From Rhodopseudomonas julia (GTDB taxonomy: Bacteria; Pseudomonadota; Alphaproteobacteria; Rhizobiales; Afifellaceae), in contig NZ_JAUSUK010000002.1 in the NCBI RefSeq assembly GCF_030813515.1, positions 744,001-808,000 on the forward strand: a DNA stretch of 64,000 bases, written 5' to 3'. Below are positions 18,639 through 27,848 of the stretch, piece after piece. Both the position numbers and the translations under genes were made by a program. Each line of letters starts with the position of its first letter. The first letter of the stretch is position 1. A model generated the notes under the pieces. That model was not told the origin of the DNA and made no database searches. It was given only the letters and a program-made list of their open reading frames with translations.

Positions 18639-19280
18639 TCAGGCGTTTGCATGTGCCGGCTGCGAAAGAGATTCAGAGTGTTTACCCGGAATCCGTGACT
18701 GCCCGGCAAGAGCGATCCCACAGCCGGCCAGAAGCCCTGCGACATGGGCGCCGAGATGCGGTGGCCAGACGAGGTCTGCTGAAAAAATCGGTCCGAAGGC
18801 CGCCTCCCAGGCGATCTTGGCGACGTTCGCGCCGAGGGCAAGAAGCCAGATCTTGTCACGCGTCTCTTTCCAGAGGCCGAGGGTGAGCGCCGCATAGAGC
18901 GTGTTGAGAACGGCCGAGAGGCCGCAATAGCGGAGCGTTTCGGGGAAGAGGGCGAGGAGGGTGGCCGTGACCGCCAGGCCGCCGAAGCCGAAGACGTGGA
19001 GAGCGAGCCGGCGCGAGCCGCCGAAGGGGGAGAGCTCGTAAGCGATGCCGAGCGCCAGAAGCGCGCCCAAATTATAGCTGAGATGGTGAAGGTCGAGATG
19101 GACGAGATGGCCGGTCACGAGCCGCCAGACTTCGCCGGCTTCGATCGCCCCGCGATCGTAGACGAGGCCGGAGGGCGCGCCACCGGCGAGGGCGTAGAGA
19201 GTGCCGATCAGAGCAGCAAGGCCGAGGGTGAACCACGGCAGGCGAGGCCTGCCGTGGAACACATTAGCGAGCGCCTGCAT
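18639..19280 (-). CDS. rrtA: Rhombosortase (rhomboid-family GlyGly-CTERM protease)
   Basis: 213 residues with about six membrane helices. The rhomboid landmarks are present: HLVHLDLHHLSYN (residues ~58-70), catalytic Ser122 in CGLSAVLN, and catalytic His179 in HLGAHVAGLLAG. Short rhomboids of this plan (rhombosortases) cut GlyGly-CTERM tails of secreted proteins. The start codon overlaps the stop of the upstream VIT/VWA gene by one base (TGATG), so the two are translationally coupled. That upstream protein ends in a GlyGly-CTERM tail, which makes it the obvious substrate. ATG 19280 is used because a longer extension runs inside the upstream gene. Confidence 0.88.
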   Translation of the reverse strand: MQALANVFHGRPRLPWFTLGLAALIGTLYALAGGAPSGLVYDRGAIEAGEVWRLVTGHLVHLDLHHLSYNLGALLALGIAYELSPFGGSRRLALHVFGFGGLAVTATLLALFPETLRYCGLSAVLNTLYAALTLGLWKETRDKIWLLALGANVAKIAWEAAFGPIFSADLVWPPHLGAHVAGLLAGCGIALAGQSRIPGKHSESLSQPAHANA

Positions 19281-21391
19281 CAGGCGGCCTCCCGCCGGCG
19301 CAGGCGGAGGGTGCCGCAGAGCACGAGGATCGCGAGGATCAGGCCCGGCAGGCCAATGGCGCCAGAGCCGCCGGAACCGCCGCCCGAATGGGAGGGGCGA
19401 GGGGCATCGAACATCGGCGTTTGGGTATCGACCCGGGTCGTCTGCGCCGGCGTGTTCATGCGCTTCTGGCGGGCTGTGTCTTCCACGGCGAGGCGGTCGC
19501 GGTTGGTACGATCGATCGCCAGCTCCTCGAACCGCTCGTCGCGCACCACCAGCATGGAGGTGAAAGGGGAGAGGATGCCGTATTCCTTGGAGGTGTCGAT
19601 GACCGATTGCTTGACGTCGGCGTCGCTGCCCAAGAGGTCGAGTTTGCGAAGCTCCCGCTCGATTTCGGCAAAGGCCCAAAGCCGCTCAAGCTCGGGGTTG
19701 AGGTTCACGGTCTCGGGGAAGGCGAAGCGAGTCTTATAGGAAACCGGCTTGCCGGAAATCTCGCCGGAGAGCGTCAGGTCAGCTTCGCCAGCGCCGCGGT
19801 AATGGCCGAAGAGGACCATCTGTTCGCCGCGATAAAGGGTGCGTATGCCCTTGCGGCGGAGATCGTCGATGGTGAGGTCGCTGCCTGACGGGTCGAGATC
19901 GAGCTTCACGCCGTGAAGCGCCTCGTGGGTCACTTTTGTCGTTGCCTGCAAGAGAACGCCGATGATGTCGTCGGAATTGGAGACCGCGCTCGCGAAGCCG
20001 CCGGATTCCAGTGTCATCGGTTCAAGCAGCGGGCGATTGACGCTGTTGCCCATGATGGCGGTGAAGAGGCGCACATCCTGCTCTTTCACCAGAGCGAGAA
20101 AGTCCTTCACCTCCGTGCGGCCGACATTGGCGACGCCGTCGGTGACGAGGACGAGGGCGCTTGTGCGGTCGGCATCCGCCGCGTCGAGGCCGAGCTTGAG
20201 GCCGTCGTAGAGATTGGTGCCGCCCGAGGCGTCGACGCTCCGCACCCATTCGAGTGCCTTGGAGATGCTCTCCTGGCTGGCATTCATGAAGCCTCGGGTG
20301 AGCTCTTTGGCGCTGTCATTGAAATAGACGATGCGGAAGCGGTCGTCGGGATTGAGCTGGCCGAGGGCGCGCGAGACGCCTTCCGTGAGGCTCGACATCT
20401 TGCCGCCCATGGAGCCGGAGCGATCGAGCACGAAGATGAAGTCGCGGCCTTCGGTGATCGGCTTCAAATCCATGCCGGGCGTCAGCGTCAGCATGAAGGT
20501 GCCGCGGCCATCGCTCTCAGGCTTGTAGGCGAGCATGTCGACGCGAGCCGGCTCGTTCTCGGCCTGGCGCCAATAGACGACGATGTCGGTGTCGAGTTTG
20601 AAGTTTTGTTTGGCTTGTGCCGGCGTCGAGGCCGGCTTGTCCTCATCGGCTGGGGCCGCGTCTTCGACAGCTTCGGAACCGGCGTTGGGGGCGGCGGTCG
20701 CGTTGTCGATATGGACGCGCCAGCTGCCATCCAGATCCTTTGAGATGGCGGCGCCCGGATGGGCCGGGAGGCGCAGGGCCTCGACCGTATAGTCGGTGCG
20801 CAGGTGGAGATCGAAGCTGAAGCTGCCGGTGACCGTCTCGTTCGCCGTCCAGAAGGCGAGCTTGTTGTCGTCAACGCCGCCTTCTTCCAAGGGATAGACG
20901 AAGCGGCCGATGCCGGTGTCGAGCTTCGCCGGCTGGATGTAGGCGAGGCGGATCTTGACGTCGCTTCCCGCCCGCACGGGCCAGACGGTCATGTCGAAGG
21001 TCTTGTAGGCGTCCTGCTCGGCAAGTGCGGTCTCGCGACCGGCCGCCTTCTCGCCCTCGTAGATATTGCGGGCCTCCTCCTTCTCCATGACTTCCGCCGT
21101 CACCGGCTTGCCGTCGATCCAGTAGGTGAATTCCGACACAGCCGCCCGTTCGGGAACCGGGAAGGAATAGATCGCCTCCATGTCTTCGGCGTTCGGATTG
21201 GCGAAGGTCTGCTCGACCGTGACGACGGCATAGCCGCCCCCCACCACCACATCGACTGCCTGGTCGCGCAGATCGAGAGCCGGCGTACCGTCTTTCGGCG
21301 TCATCAGACCGGCTGCGTCGGCGGCAGGGGCTGCGACGACTGCGCCGAGCGCCAGACCGGCTGCGAGCGCGAGCCGTTTCAGGGAGTGCAT
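19280..21391 (-). CDS. Secreted VIT/VWA-domain protein with GlyGly-CTERM tail
   Basis: 703 residues from ATG 21391 (GAGG six bases upstream; two earlier in-frame ATGs are possible). Signal peptide ~1-26. A VIT domain follows (~28-155, VVTVEQTFANPNAEDMEAIYSFP), then a VWA domain near residue 320 with an intact MIDAS start DRSGS. A linker leads to the C-terminal tail: Gly/Ser run SGGGSGGSG, one hydrophobic helix and a terminal RLRRR cluster, the three parts of GlyGly-CTERM. It resembles the 'marine proteobacterial sortase target' family, but here the partner is a rhombosortase. Predicted export, tail cleavage and surface anchoring or release. Divergent from a tetR gene. Confidence 0.9.
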   Translation of the reverse strand: MHSLKRLALAAGLALGAVVAAPAADAAGLMTPKDGTPALDLRDQAVDVVVGGGYAVVTVEQTFANPNAEDMEAIYSFPVPERAAVSEFTYWIDGKPVTAEVMEKEEARNIYEGEKAAGRETALAEQDAYKTFDMTVWPVRAGSDVKIRLAYIQPAKLDTGIGRFVYPLEEGGVDDNKLAFWTANETVTGSFSFDLHLRTDYTVEALRLPAHPGAAISKDLDGSWRVHIDNATAAPNAGSEAVEDAAPADEDKPASTPAQAKQNFKLDTDIVVYWRQAENEPARVDMLAYKPESDGRGTFMLTLTPGMDLKPITEGRDFIFVLDRSGSMGGKMSSLTEGVSRALGQLNPDDRFRIVYFNDSAKELTRGFMNASQESISKALEWVRSVDASGGTNLYDGLKLGLDAADADRTSALVLVTDGVANVGRTEVKDFLALVKEQDVRLFTAIMGNSVNRPLLEPMTLESGGFASAVSNSDDIIGVLLQATTKVTHEALHGVKLDLDPSGSDLTIDDLRRKGIRTLYRGEQMVLFGHYRGAGEADLTLSGEISGKPVSYKTRFAFPETVNLNPELERLWAFAEIERELRKLDLLGSDADVKQSVIDTSKEYGILSPFTSMLVVRDERFEELAIDRTNRDRLAVEDTARQKRMNTPAQTTRVDTQTPMFDAPRPSHSGGGSGGSGAIGLPGLILAILVLCGTLRLRRREAA

Positions 21392-21412
21392 GATCATCCT
21401 CGTCTCCATTCT

Positions 21413-21466
21413 TGAACAACGTTCATGAACATCGTTCACTCGTATCCTATCTGTGAACATTGTTCA
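21413..21466. promoter_or_regulatory. Three copies of a 13-bp operator (TGAACANYGTTCA)
   Basis: Near-palindromic 13-mers at 21413-21425, 21426-21438 (directly abutting) and 21454-21466: TGAACAACGTTCA, TGAACATCGTTCA and TGAACATTGTTCA. They fill the 131-bp gap between the divergent VIT/VWA and tetR start codons. The geometry fits a dimeric repressor; the adjacent TetR protein is the natural candidate, an inference. Confidence 0.8.
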
Positions 21467-21522
21467 AGTCGGAGTGGTGACGTTGTGCAATCTGCGCTAA
21501 TCGGAAGGCAGGAGGGTCGGAT

Positions 21523-22167
21523 TTGGCCGAGAGTTCTAGCCCGCGGCGGCGAGCCGCCGACATCAGGTCCGCCATGATTGACGCGGCGGAGCGCATCGTC
21601 AGCGAGGAGGGGGTGTCGGCCGTCACGGCCCGGCGCGTCGCCTCCGAAGTGGGCGTCGCCGTCGGCACCACGTACAACGTCTTCGACAATCTCGGCGCGC
21701 TCATCGCGGCCGTGAATGCGCGCACCTTTGCCGCCCTCGCCGAGACGATGTCAGAAGTGACGGTGGAAGGACGTGCGACGCGCGAGGTGCTGCTCGACTT
21801 CGCCGATCGCTACGCCGACTTCGTCCACGAGAATGAGCGCCGCTGGCTCGCCGTGTTCGAGACGGAAATGCCTGCCGATGGTGCCGAGCCACCGAATCAG
21901 CCGACTGTCGACCGACTGTTCGCCACGCTGGAGCAGGCGATCCGCGCACATGACCGGCGTATCGACGACAAGCTTGCCCGGCAGTCGGCGCGCGGCCTTT
22001 GGGCGGCCGTGCACGGGCTCCTCATCCTCTCCGCCTCCGGACGTCTCGGTGCGATCCGCCTCGACAGCGTGCGGCCGACCATCGAGCATCTCGTCCAATG
22101 CCACCTTGCCGGGCTCGAAGAGCTGGTGAAGCGGCGCAAGGACGGCGACCAGCTGCCGATGTTCTGA
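21523..22167 (+). CDS. TetR/AcrR family regulator
   Basis: 214 residues starting at a TTG (21523) behind a strong AGGAGG. The N-terminal ~60 residues form a TetR-type HTH (RSAMIDAAERIVSEEGVSAVTARRVASEVGVAVGTTYNVFDNLGALIAAV). The C-terminal ligand domain is helical with no recognisable ligand site. It is divergent from the VIT/VWA-rrtA operon, and the three 13-bp operator copies between them suggest that it represses both that operon and itself. thyA follows 83 bp downstream in the same direction but is probably a separate unit. Confidence 0.9.
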   Translation: MAESSSPRRRAADIRSAMIDAAERIVSEEGVSAVTARRVASEVGVAVGTTYNVFDNLGALIAAVNARTFAALAETMSEVTVEGRATREVLLDFADRYADFVHENERRWLAVFETEMPADGAEPPNQPTVDRLFATLEQAIRAHDRRIDDKLARQSARGLWAAVHGLLILSASGRLGAIRLDSVRPTIEHLVQCHLAGLEELVKRRKDGDQLPMF

Positions 22168-22250
22168 ATTCTCTTGTGAACTGGGCCATCGTGACGGCCC
22201 GTGGAAGATCGGCACTCGGACGGGGCCCAGAATCGCGCTAGGTAATCTCG

Positions 22251-23045
22251 ATGCAGCAATATCTCGATCTCCTCCGGCGCGTGCTCGATGAGGGCAGCGT
22301 CAAGGGCGACCGCACCGGAACCGGCACGCGCTCCGTTTTCGGGCACCAGATGCGCTTCGATCTCGCGGCGGGATTTCCGCTCCTGACGACGAAGAAGCTG
22401 CATCTGAAATCGATCATCCACGAACTTCTGTGGTTCCTCGCCGGCGACACCAACATCCGCTATCTGAATGACAACGGCGTGCGGATCTGGAACGAATGGG
22501 CCGACGAGAACGGCGATCTCGGACCGGTCTATGGCCGGCAATGGCGCTCCTGGGCGACCCCCGACGGGCGCCAGATCGACCAGATATCTCAAGTGGTTGA
22601 GACGATCCGTTCGAAACCCGATTCACGCCGGATGATCGTCACGGCCTGGAACCCGGCCGATGTCGATCAGATGGCGCTGCCGCCCTGTCATTGCCTGTTC
22701 CAGTTCTACGTCGCCGACGGGAAGCTCTCCTGTCAGCTGTATCAGCGCTCGGCGGACGTGTTTCTGGGCGTGCCCTTCAACATCGCGTCCTATGCGCTTC
22801 TCACCTTGATGATGGCGCAGGTGACGGGACTCAAGCCGGGCGACTTCATCCACACCTTTGGCGATGCGCATCTTTACGCCAACCATGTGGAGCAGGCGCG
22901 GTTGCAACTGTCGCGCACGCCGCGGTCGCTGCCGCAGATGCAGCTCAATTCCGAGGTCGGCTCGATTTTCGATTTCACCTACGACGATTTCCGCCTGGAG
23001 GGGTATGATCCCCATCCGCATATCGCGGCGAAGGTGGCAGTGTGA
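22251..23045 (+). CDS. thyA: Thymidylate synthase
   Basis: 264 residues, the same length as the E. coli enzyme, with the catalytic Cys at 146 in [10 protein letters not shown]. It converts dUMP to dTMP using methylenetetrahydrofolate. Other conserved parts: RTGTGTRS (phosphate-binding Arg), [12 protein letters not shown], and the [21 protein letters not shown] segment. Its stop codon overlaps the GTG start of folA by four bases (GTGA), so the two genes of the dTMP cycle are translationally coupled. Confidence 0.98.
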   Translation: MQQYLDLLRRVLDEGSVKGDRTGTGTRSVFGHQMRFDLAAGFPLLTTKKLHLKSIIHELLWFLAGDTNIRYLNDNGVRIWNEWADENGDLGPVYGRQWRSWATPDGRQIDQISQVVETIRSKPDSRRMIVTAWNPADVDQMALPPCHCLFQFYVADGKLSCQLYQRSADVFLGVPFNIASYALLTLMMAQVTGLKPGDFIHTFGDAHLYANHVEQARLQLSRTPRSLPQMQLNSEVGSIFDFTYDDFRLEGYDPHPHIAAKVAV

Positions 23046-23554
23046 CTGCGCCCAAAATCTCTCTCGTCGTTGCGGTGGCGCAAAACGGCATCATCGGGCG
23101 AGATGGCGCGCTTCCCTGGCGCGTGCGCGGCGACATGAAGCGCTTTCGCGCCGTCACCATGGGCAAGCCCATCATCATGGGGCGTCGGACGTGGGAAAGC
23201 CTGAAGGGTCCGCTTCCCGGCCGCAGCAATCTCGTCGTCACCCGCCAGGAAGGCTATGAGGCGCCGGGCGCGACGACGGCGCCTTCCTTCGATGACGCGC
23301 TTTCTCTCGCCGAAGATGCGGCGGCACGGCTCAACGCCGATGAAATCTGCGTGATCGGCGGGGCCGAGATCTTTGCCGCGGCCCTGCCTCGCGCCTCGCT
23401 TCTCCACTGGACGGAAATTGCGGCAGAGCCAGAGGGAGACGTTGCGTTTCCGCCTTTCGAGCGGGCGGCGTGGCAAGAGATTTCCTGCGATCGCCTGCCC
23501 GTGCATGAGGGCGATACGGCGGAAGCCATCTACCGGCTGTTGGAGCGGAGATGA
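23042..23554 (+). CDS. folA: Dihydrofolate reductase
   Basis: 170 residues, starting at GTG 23042 inside the thyA stop region. It reduces dihydrofolate, the by-product of ThyA, to tetrahydrofolate with NADPH. Conserved pieces: [19 protein letters not shown] (substrate loop), [13 protein letters not shown] (NADPH-binding), [11 protein letters not shown], and [14 protein letters not shown]. The 223 bp between folA and hflK hold no further gene. Confidence 0.96.
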   Translation: MTAPKISLVVAVAQNGIIGRDGALPWRVRGDMKRFRAVTMGKPIIMGRRTWESLKGPLPGRSNLVVTRQEGYEAPGATTAPSFDDALSLAEDAAARLNADEICVIGGAEIFAAALPRASLLHWTEIAAEPEGDVAFPPFERAAWQEISCDRLPVHEGDTAEAIYRLLERR

Positions 23555-23777
23555 CGCAATCGCGTCGGCGACGCTTGCGCTGGCATTCCCACTATCCCAT
23601 GTGGCCCGCGGCACCCGCATTTCTGCATGGCAAGTCGGTCCCGGCGATTGACCCAGCAGCATGACGGTGGCCAGCGGATCAGCGGTTCGCATCCGCAGAC
23701 GGGCGGGCGTTGATGGGCGGGCAGGGCTCGCCTATAACCGCGCGCAAGGCGCGGATGGGGTCAAACGAGGAGGCTAA

Positions 23778-24920
23778 ATGCCCTGGAGTAACAACAATAA
23801 CGGCGGTGGCCCGTGGGGAAATCCCGGCGGTGGCAACCGCGGTGGACCTTGGGGGTCCGGGCCGCAGCCGTCCGGCCCGCAGCAGCCGGATCTTGAAGAT
23901 CTCATCCGGCGAGGCCAGGACAAGCTGCGCGGGATGTTTCCTGGCGGCGGTCGAGGCAATCTCGCCATTGCGGCGGTCGTCGTCGTCATTCTGATCGCCG
24001 TGTGGTTGACCAATGCGATCTACACCGTCCAGGCCGATGAGCTTGGACAGGAGCTGGTGTTTGGCAAGCCGAAGTCGCAGGTCGAGCAGCCGGGACTGCA
24101 TTTCCATTTCTGGCCCTTTGAAACCGTAGAGATCGTCACGATCCGCCAGCGCCGCGAAACCATCGGCACCAGCACCCAGCGTCAGGGCGATCCGATGAGC
24201 CTGATGCTGTCGGGTGACCAGAACATCGTCGACGTCGTTTTCTCGGTGATCTGGCGAGTGAGCGATCCGAAGGCCTACCTCTTCAACGTCGCCGATCCAG
24301 AAGGCTTCGTGCGGCGTATCGCCGAGAGCGCTATGCGCGAATATGTCGGCCGTTCACGGGCCGAGGATGTTCGCACAGAACGGCGTGCCGAAGTCGAAGA
24401 GCAGGTTCGTGCGTTGCTGCAGGGAACGCTCGACAATTACGGCGCCGGCATCACCATCGTCGGTGTGCAGCTGGAACGCGCCGATCCCCCGTCTGAAGTC
24501 GCGGATGCCTTCGAAGAAGTGCAGCGCGCCCAGCAGGATCTCGATCGCTATCAGCGTGAGGCGGAGCAGTACGGCAACAAGCGGCTCGGTGAAGCGCGCG
24601 GTGAGGCGTCGAAGGTCCGCGAGGCAGGTCGCGCCTATAAGGAATCGACCATCGCCGAAGCTCAGGGTGAGGCCCAGCGCTTCTTGTCGATCTACAATGA
24701 ATACCGCCAGGCGCCGGAAGTGACACGCAAGCGTATCTATCTGGAGACGATGGAAGGCGTGCTGCGCGATTCCAACAAAGTCATCATGGAATCGGAGGAC
24801 GGTGGCTCGGGCGTCGTGCCCTATCTGCCGCTCAATGATCTGCCGCGCGGCACTGGGCGGAGTTCTTCCGCAACAGGTTCAAACGGCTCGCGCACGAGCC
24901 AGCAAGGGAGCAACCAATGA
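23778..24920 (+). CDS. hflK: HflK, SPFH-domain membrane protease regulator
   Basis: 380 residues with a Gly/Asn/Pro-rich cytoplasmic N-terminus (~1-60), one membrane helix (NLAIAAVVVVILIAVWL) and a periplasmic SPFH/prohibitin domain, followed by a coiled-coil region. With HflC it forms the large cage around FtsH and modulates FtsH proteolysis. Start supported by GAGGAGG. The C-terminal tail is Ser/Thr/Asn-rich. The stop overlaps the hflC start by four bases (ATGA). Confidence 0.95.
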   Translation: MPWSNNNNGGGPWGNPGGGNRGGPWGSGPQPSGPQQPDLEDLIRRGQDKLRGMFPGGGRGNLAIAAVVVVILIAVWLTNAIYTVQADELGQELVFGKPKSQVEQPGLHFHFWPFETVEIVTIRQRRETIGTSTQRQGDPMSLMLSGDQNIVDVVFSVIWRVSDPKAYLFNVADPEGFVRRIAESAMREYVGRSRAEDVRTERRAEVEEQVRALLQGTLDNYGAGITIVGVQLERADPPSEVADAFEEVQRAQQDLDRYQREAEQYGNKRLGEARGEASKVREAGRAYKESTIAEAQGEAQRFLSIYNEYRQAPEVTRKRIYLETMEGVLRDSNKVIMESEDGGSGVVPYLPLNDLPRGTGRSSSATGSNGSRTSQQGSNQ

Positions 24921-26098
24921 GGCGCCTGTGGATAATTCTACTCGCGGTGGTGGTGCTCCTCATCCTGCTTTACTCCTCCGTCTTCGTCGTCAACGAGCGT
25001 CAGCAGGCGCTTGTCCTGCGGTTCGGTGAGATCAACAGGGTGATCGAAGAGCCCGGCATTTACTTCAAGGTTCCGACCAATTTCGTCGAAACGGTTCAGA
25101 TCATCGAAGATCGACTTTTGTCCTTCGATCTGGAGGATATTCGCGTGCAGGTGCGCGATGGGCGCCGTTATCTGGTCGACGCTTTTCTCGCATTTAAGAT
25201 CGTCGATCCGCGCAAGTTCAGAGAGAATGTGTCCGGGTCTTTGGAAATCGCGCAGCAGAACCTGCGCACGCGGCTCGATGCATCTTTGCGGCGTGTCTAC
25301 GGTCAGCGCTCCTTTGAAGCGGCGCTTTCGGAAGAGCGTGTCGCCATGATGGTCGAGGTGCGCGATCAGCTTCGTCCTCTCGCCGTCGATCTCGGTATCG
25401 AAATCGTCGATGTGCGCATCAAGCGGACCGATCTTCTTCCTGAGGTCTCGCAGCAGACCTTCGATCGGATGAAGGCCGAACGCCTTGCGGAAGCTGCGGA
25501 GTTGCGTGCGCGCGGCACCGAGCAGGCAGCCCGAATCCGAGCCGAGGCCGATCGCGAGGCACAGGTGACGGTGGCGGAGGCCAGCCGGGATGCAGATATC
25601 CTGCGCGGTGAAGGTGACGCACAGCGCAACATCATCTTTGCGCGTGCCTATGGCCAGGACGAGAACTTCTTCGAGTTCTACCGCACGATGAAAGCGTATC
25701 AGACGGGCATCCAGGGCACGGGTACCACCATGCTCCTGAAGCCGGATTCGCAGTTCTTCCGCTACTTCCAGCAAGCTGTCCCGGAGGGAACCTTGCCCGC
25801 CCCGCAGCCGGCGATCGATCTGCCGGACATCTTGGACCTGAATGGAGAAGGCGGGCCGGACGCGGCAGATTCAGACGAGTCTCGGGCTCCGGCTATGGAA
25901 GATGACGGTGCGGCGATCGAGGGAGAAGGCGACACGGCTGCGTCGCCTTCGGATGCGATCGAGGTGACACCTTCTCCTCGTGCGGGCGACCAGTCGGAGG
26001 CCGGCGACACCAGCCCCGAGCCGTCTGGCTCTGCGGATGATGCCGGTGAACCGGGTGTGCCGACAGGCGAACCGACGTCGACCGCCATCCCGCAATGA
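24917..26098 (+). CDS. hflC: HflC, SPFH-domain partner of HflK, with extended acidic tail
   Basis: 393 residues, longer than typical HflC (about 300-330). N-terminal membrane helix (LWIILLAVVVLLILLYSSVFVV), then the SPFH domain and a coiled-coil region (KAERLAEAAELRARGTEQAARIRAEAD). The family-typical part ends near residue 290. The remaining ~100 residues are an Asp/Glu/Ser/Pro-rich, low-complexity tail that looks disordered. Acts with HflK on FtsH in the inner membrane. Overlaps hflK upstream and the DUF2065 gene downstream by four bases each, so three genes are translationally chained. Confidence 0.94.
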   Translation: MRRLWIILLAVVVLLILLYSSVFVVNERQQALVLRFGEINRVIEEPGIYFKVPTNFVETVQIIEDRLLSFDLEDIRVQVRDGRRYLVDAFLAFKIVDPRKFRENVSGSLEIAQQNLRTRLDASLRRVYGQRSFEAALSEERVAMMVEVRDQLRPLAVDLGIEIVDVRIKRTDLLPEVSQQTFDRMKAERLAEAAELRARGTEQAARIRAEADREAQVTVAEASRDADILRGEGDAQRNIIFARAYGQDENFFEFYRTMKAYQTGIQGTGTTMLLKPDSQFFRYFQQAVPEGTLPAPQPAIDLPDILDLNGEGGPDAADSDESRAPAMEDDGAAIEGEGDTAASPSDAIEVTPSPRAGDQSEAGDTSPEPSGSADDAGEPGVPTGEPTSTAIPQ

Positions 26099-26280
26099 GC
26101 GACTTGTTCACCGCCTTCGGCCTCGTTCTTGCCCTGGAAGGTGCGTTATACGCGCTATTTCCTGACTTCATGAAGCGAGTGGCCGAACAGGCGGTGGCCA
26201 GTCCGAGCGACATGCTCAGAACCGTCGGCCTGGTTTCGGCGGGTTTCGGAGTTGCCCTCGTCTGGTTGGCTCGAGGTTGA
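26095..26280 (+). CDS. DUF2065 small membrane protein
   Basis: 61 residues, two membrane helices, matching DUF2065 (YjeT family): MSDLFTAFGLVLALEGALYALFP and GLVSAGFGVALVWL. In many proteobacteria this small protein is encoded beside hflKC; its role is unknown. Here its ATG overlaps the hflC stop (ATGA), and the HtrA gene follows 44 bp later. Confidence 0.9.
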   Translation: MSDLFTAFGLVLALEGALYALFPDFMKRVAEQAVASPSDMLRTVGLVSAGFGVALVWLARG

Positions 26281-26324
26281 GCAAGCGAGGCGGGGGCGTA
26301 ACGTCGGCTTGAGGAGGTTGTTTG

Positions 26325-27845
26325 ATGGGTGAGCGCAATTCGGTCAGCATGGTCGCGCGGGCTGGCATGGGCCTTGTCCTTGCGGCGATGGTGACGCTGA
26401 CGGCCAGCCTCGCCTCCGCCCGACCCGTGCCGGAGAGTTTTGCCGATCTCGCGGAAAGCCTCCTCGATTCCGTCGTCAATATATCGACCTCGCAGCGCGT
26501 GCGCGCCTCGCGGGGCATTCCGGTCCCCGAGGTTCCCGAAGGCTCGCCCTTCCAGGAATTCTTCGAGGATTTCTTCAATCGCAATCAGAGCGAGGGCGAA
26601 CAGCCCTCGCGACGAGTGCAGTCGTTGGGCTCCGGCTTCGTGCTGGATTCCTCCGGCCTCATCGTCACCAACAACCACGTCATCGCCGATGCTGACGAGA
26701 TCGTCGCCAACTTCGCCGACGGCACCAAGCTCGAAGCGGAGGTCGTGGGGCGCGACACCAAGACCGATCTCGCTCTTCTCAAGGTGAACCCGCCGCACCC
26801 GCTCAAGGCGGTCGAGTTCGGCGATTCCGAGCATCTGCGGATCGGCGATTGGGTGATGGCGATCGGCAATCCCTTCGGGTTCGGCGGCACCGTCACGGTG
26901 GGTATCGTCTCGGCGCTCGAACGCGACATCAATTCAGGGCCGTACGACAAGTTCATTCAGACCGATGCCTCGATCAATCGCGGCAATTCGGGCGGTCCCT
27001 TGTTCAACCTCGACGGCAAGGTCGTCGGCATCAACACGGCGATCATCTCGCCGACCGGCGGGTCGATCGGCATCGGATTTGCCGTTCCCGCCGAAATCGC
27101 CATGCCGGTCATCGAGCAGCTTCGCGAATTCGGCGAAACGCGCCGCGGCTGGCTCGGCGTGCGCATTCAGGAAGTGACGGATGAGATCGCTGAAAGCCTC
27201 GGCATGGACAAAGCCGAAGGTGCGCTGATCGCCGGCGTGACCGACGGCGGACCTGCTGCTGAGGCGGGCATCCAGGCCGGCGACGTCATCATCGATTTCG
27301 ACGGCCGCGAGGTTGCATCCATGCGCGAACTGCCGAGCATCGTGGCCGATACGCCGGTCGGCAAGGACGTCGAGGTCACGCTTCTTCGCAAGGGCGAGAA
27401 ACTGACGGTTACCGCCAGGCTCGGTCGGCTCGAGGAAGAGCAGACGGTCTCGACGCTTTCCGGCGACGACACGCCCGGCTCCGAGATGGACAGCGACGAA
27501 GCGGTCCAGATGCTCGGCCTGACGCTCGAACCTCTGAGCGACGACGCGCGGAGCGAATACGGGATCGCCGACGATATCGAGGGTGTTCTCATCTCTTCGG
27601 TGGAGCCTGGAAGTGCCGCGGAAGAAAACCAGATCGCGGCCGGCGATGTCATCGTCGAAGTGAGCCAGGAGGCCGTCACCGAGCCCGAAGATGTCACCGC
27701 GCGCATCGAACGGCTGCGGGCTCAGGACCGGCAGTCGGCTCTCTTTCTGATCGCGAGCCCGGATGGGGACCTGCGTTTCGTCGCGATCCGGCTCGACGAT
27801 CTGCCGTCAGACAATGCCCCGGCCGAGGAGAGCCCTGAGCAATAA
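26325..27845 (+). CDS. Do/HtrA-type periplasmic serine protease
   Basis: 506 residues from ATG 26325 (GAGGAGG seven bases upstream). Signal peptide ending near ASA (about residue 32). Trypsin-like domain with the triad His118 (TNNHVI), Asp148 (TKTDLALL) and Ser222 (GNSGGPLFN). Two PDZ domains follow (about 270-360 and 400-490). Do-family DegP/DegQ proteins degrade or refold misfolded envelope proteins. The location next to hflKC groups two envelope proteolysis systems. Its stop lies 3 bp from the stop of the converging GNAT gene. Confidence 0.95.
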   Translation: MGERNSVSMVARAGMGLVLAAMVTLTASLASARPVPESFADLAESLLDSVVNISTSQRVRASRGIPVPEVPEGSPFQEFFEDFFNRNQSEGEQPSRRVQSLGSGFVLDSSGLIVTNNHVIADADEIVANFADGTKLEAEVVGRDTKTDLALLKVNPPHPLKAVEFGDSEHLRIGDWVMAIGNPFGFGGTVTVGIVSALERDINSGPYDKFIQTDASINRGNSGGPLFNLDGKVVGINTAIISPTGGSIGIGFAVPAEIAMPVIEQLREFGETRRGWLGVRIQEVTDEIAESLGMDKAEGALIAGVTDGGPAAEAGIQAGDVIIDFDGREVASMRELPSIVADTPVGKDVEVTLLRKGEKLTVTARLGRLEEEQTVSTLSGDDTPGSEMDSDEAVQMLGLTLEPLSDDARSEYGIADDIEGVLISSVEPGSAAEENQIAAGDVIVEVSQEAVTEPEDVTARIERLRAQDRQSALFLIASPDGDLRFVAIRLDDLPSDNAPAEESPEQ

Positions 27846-27848
27846 GTC

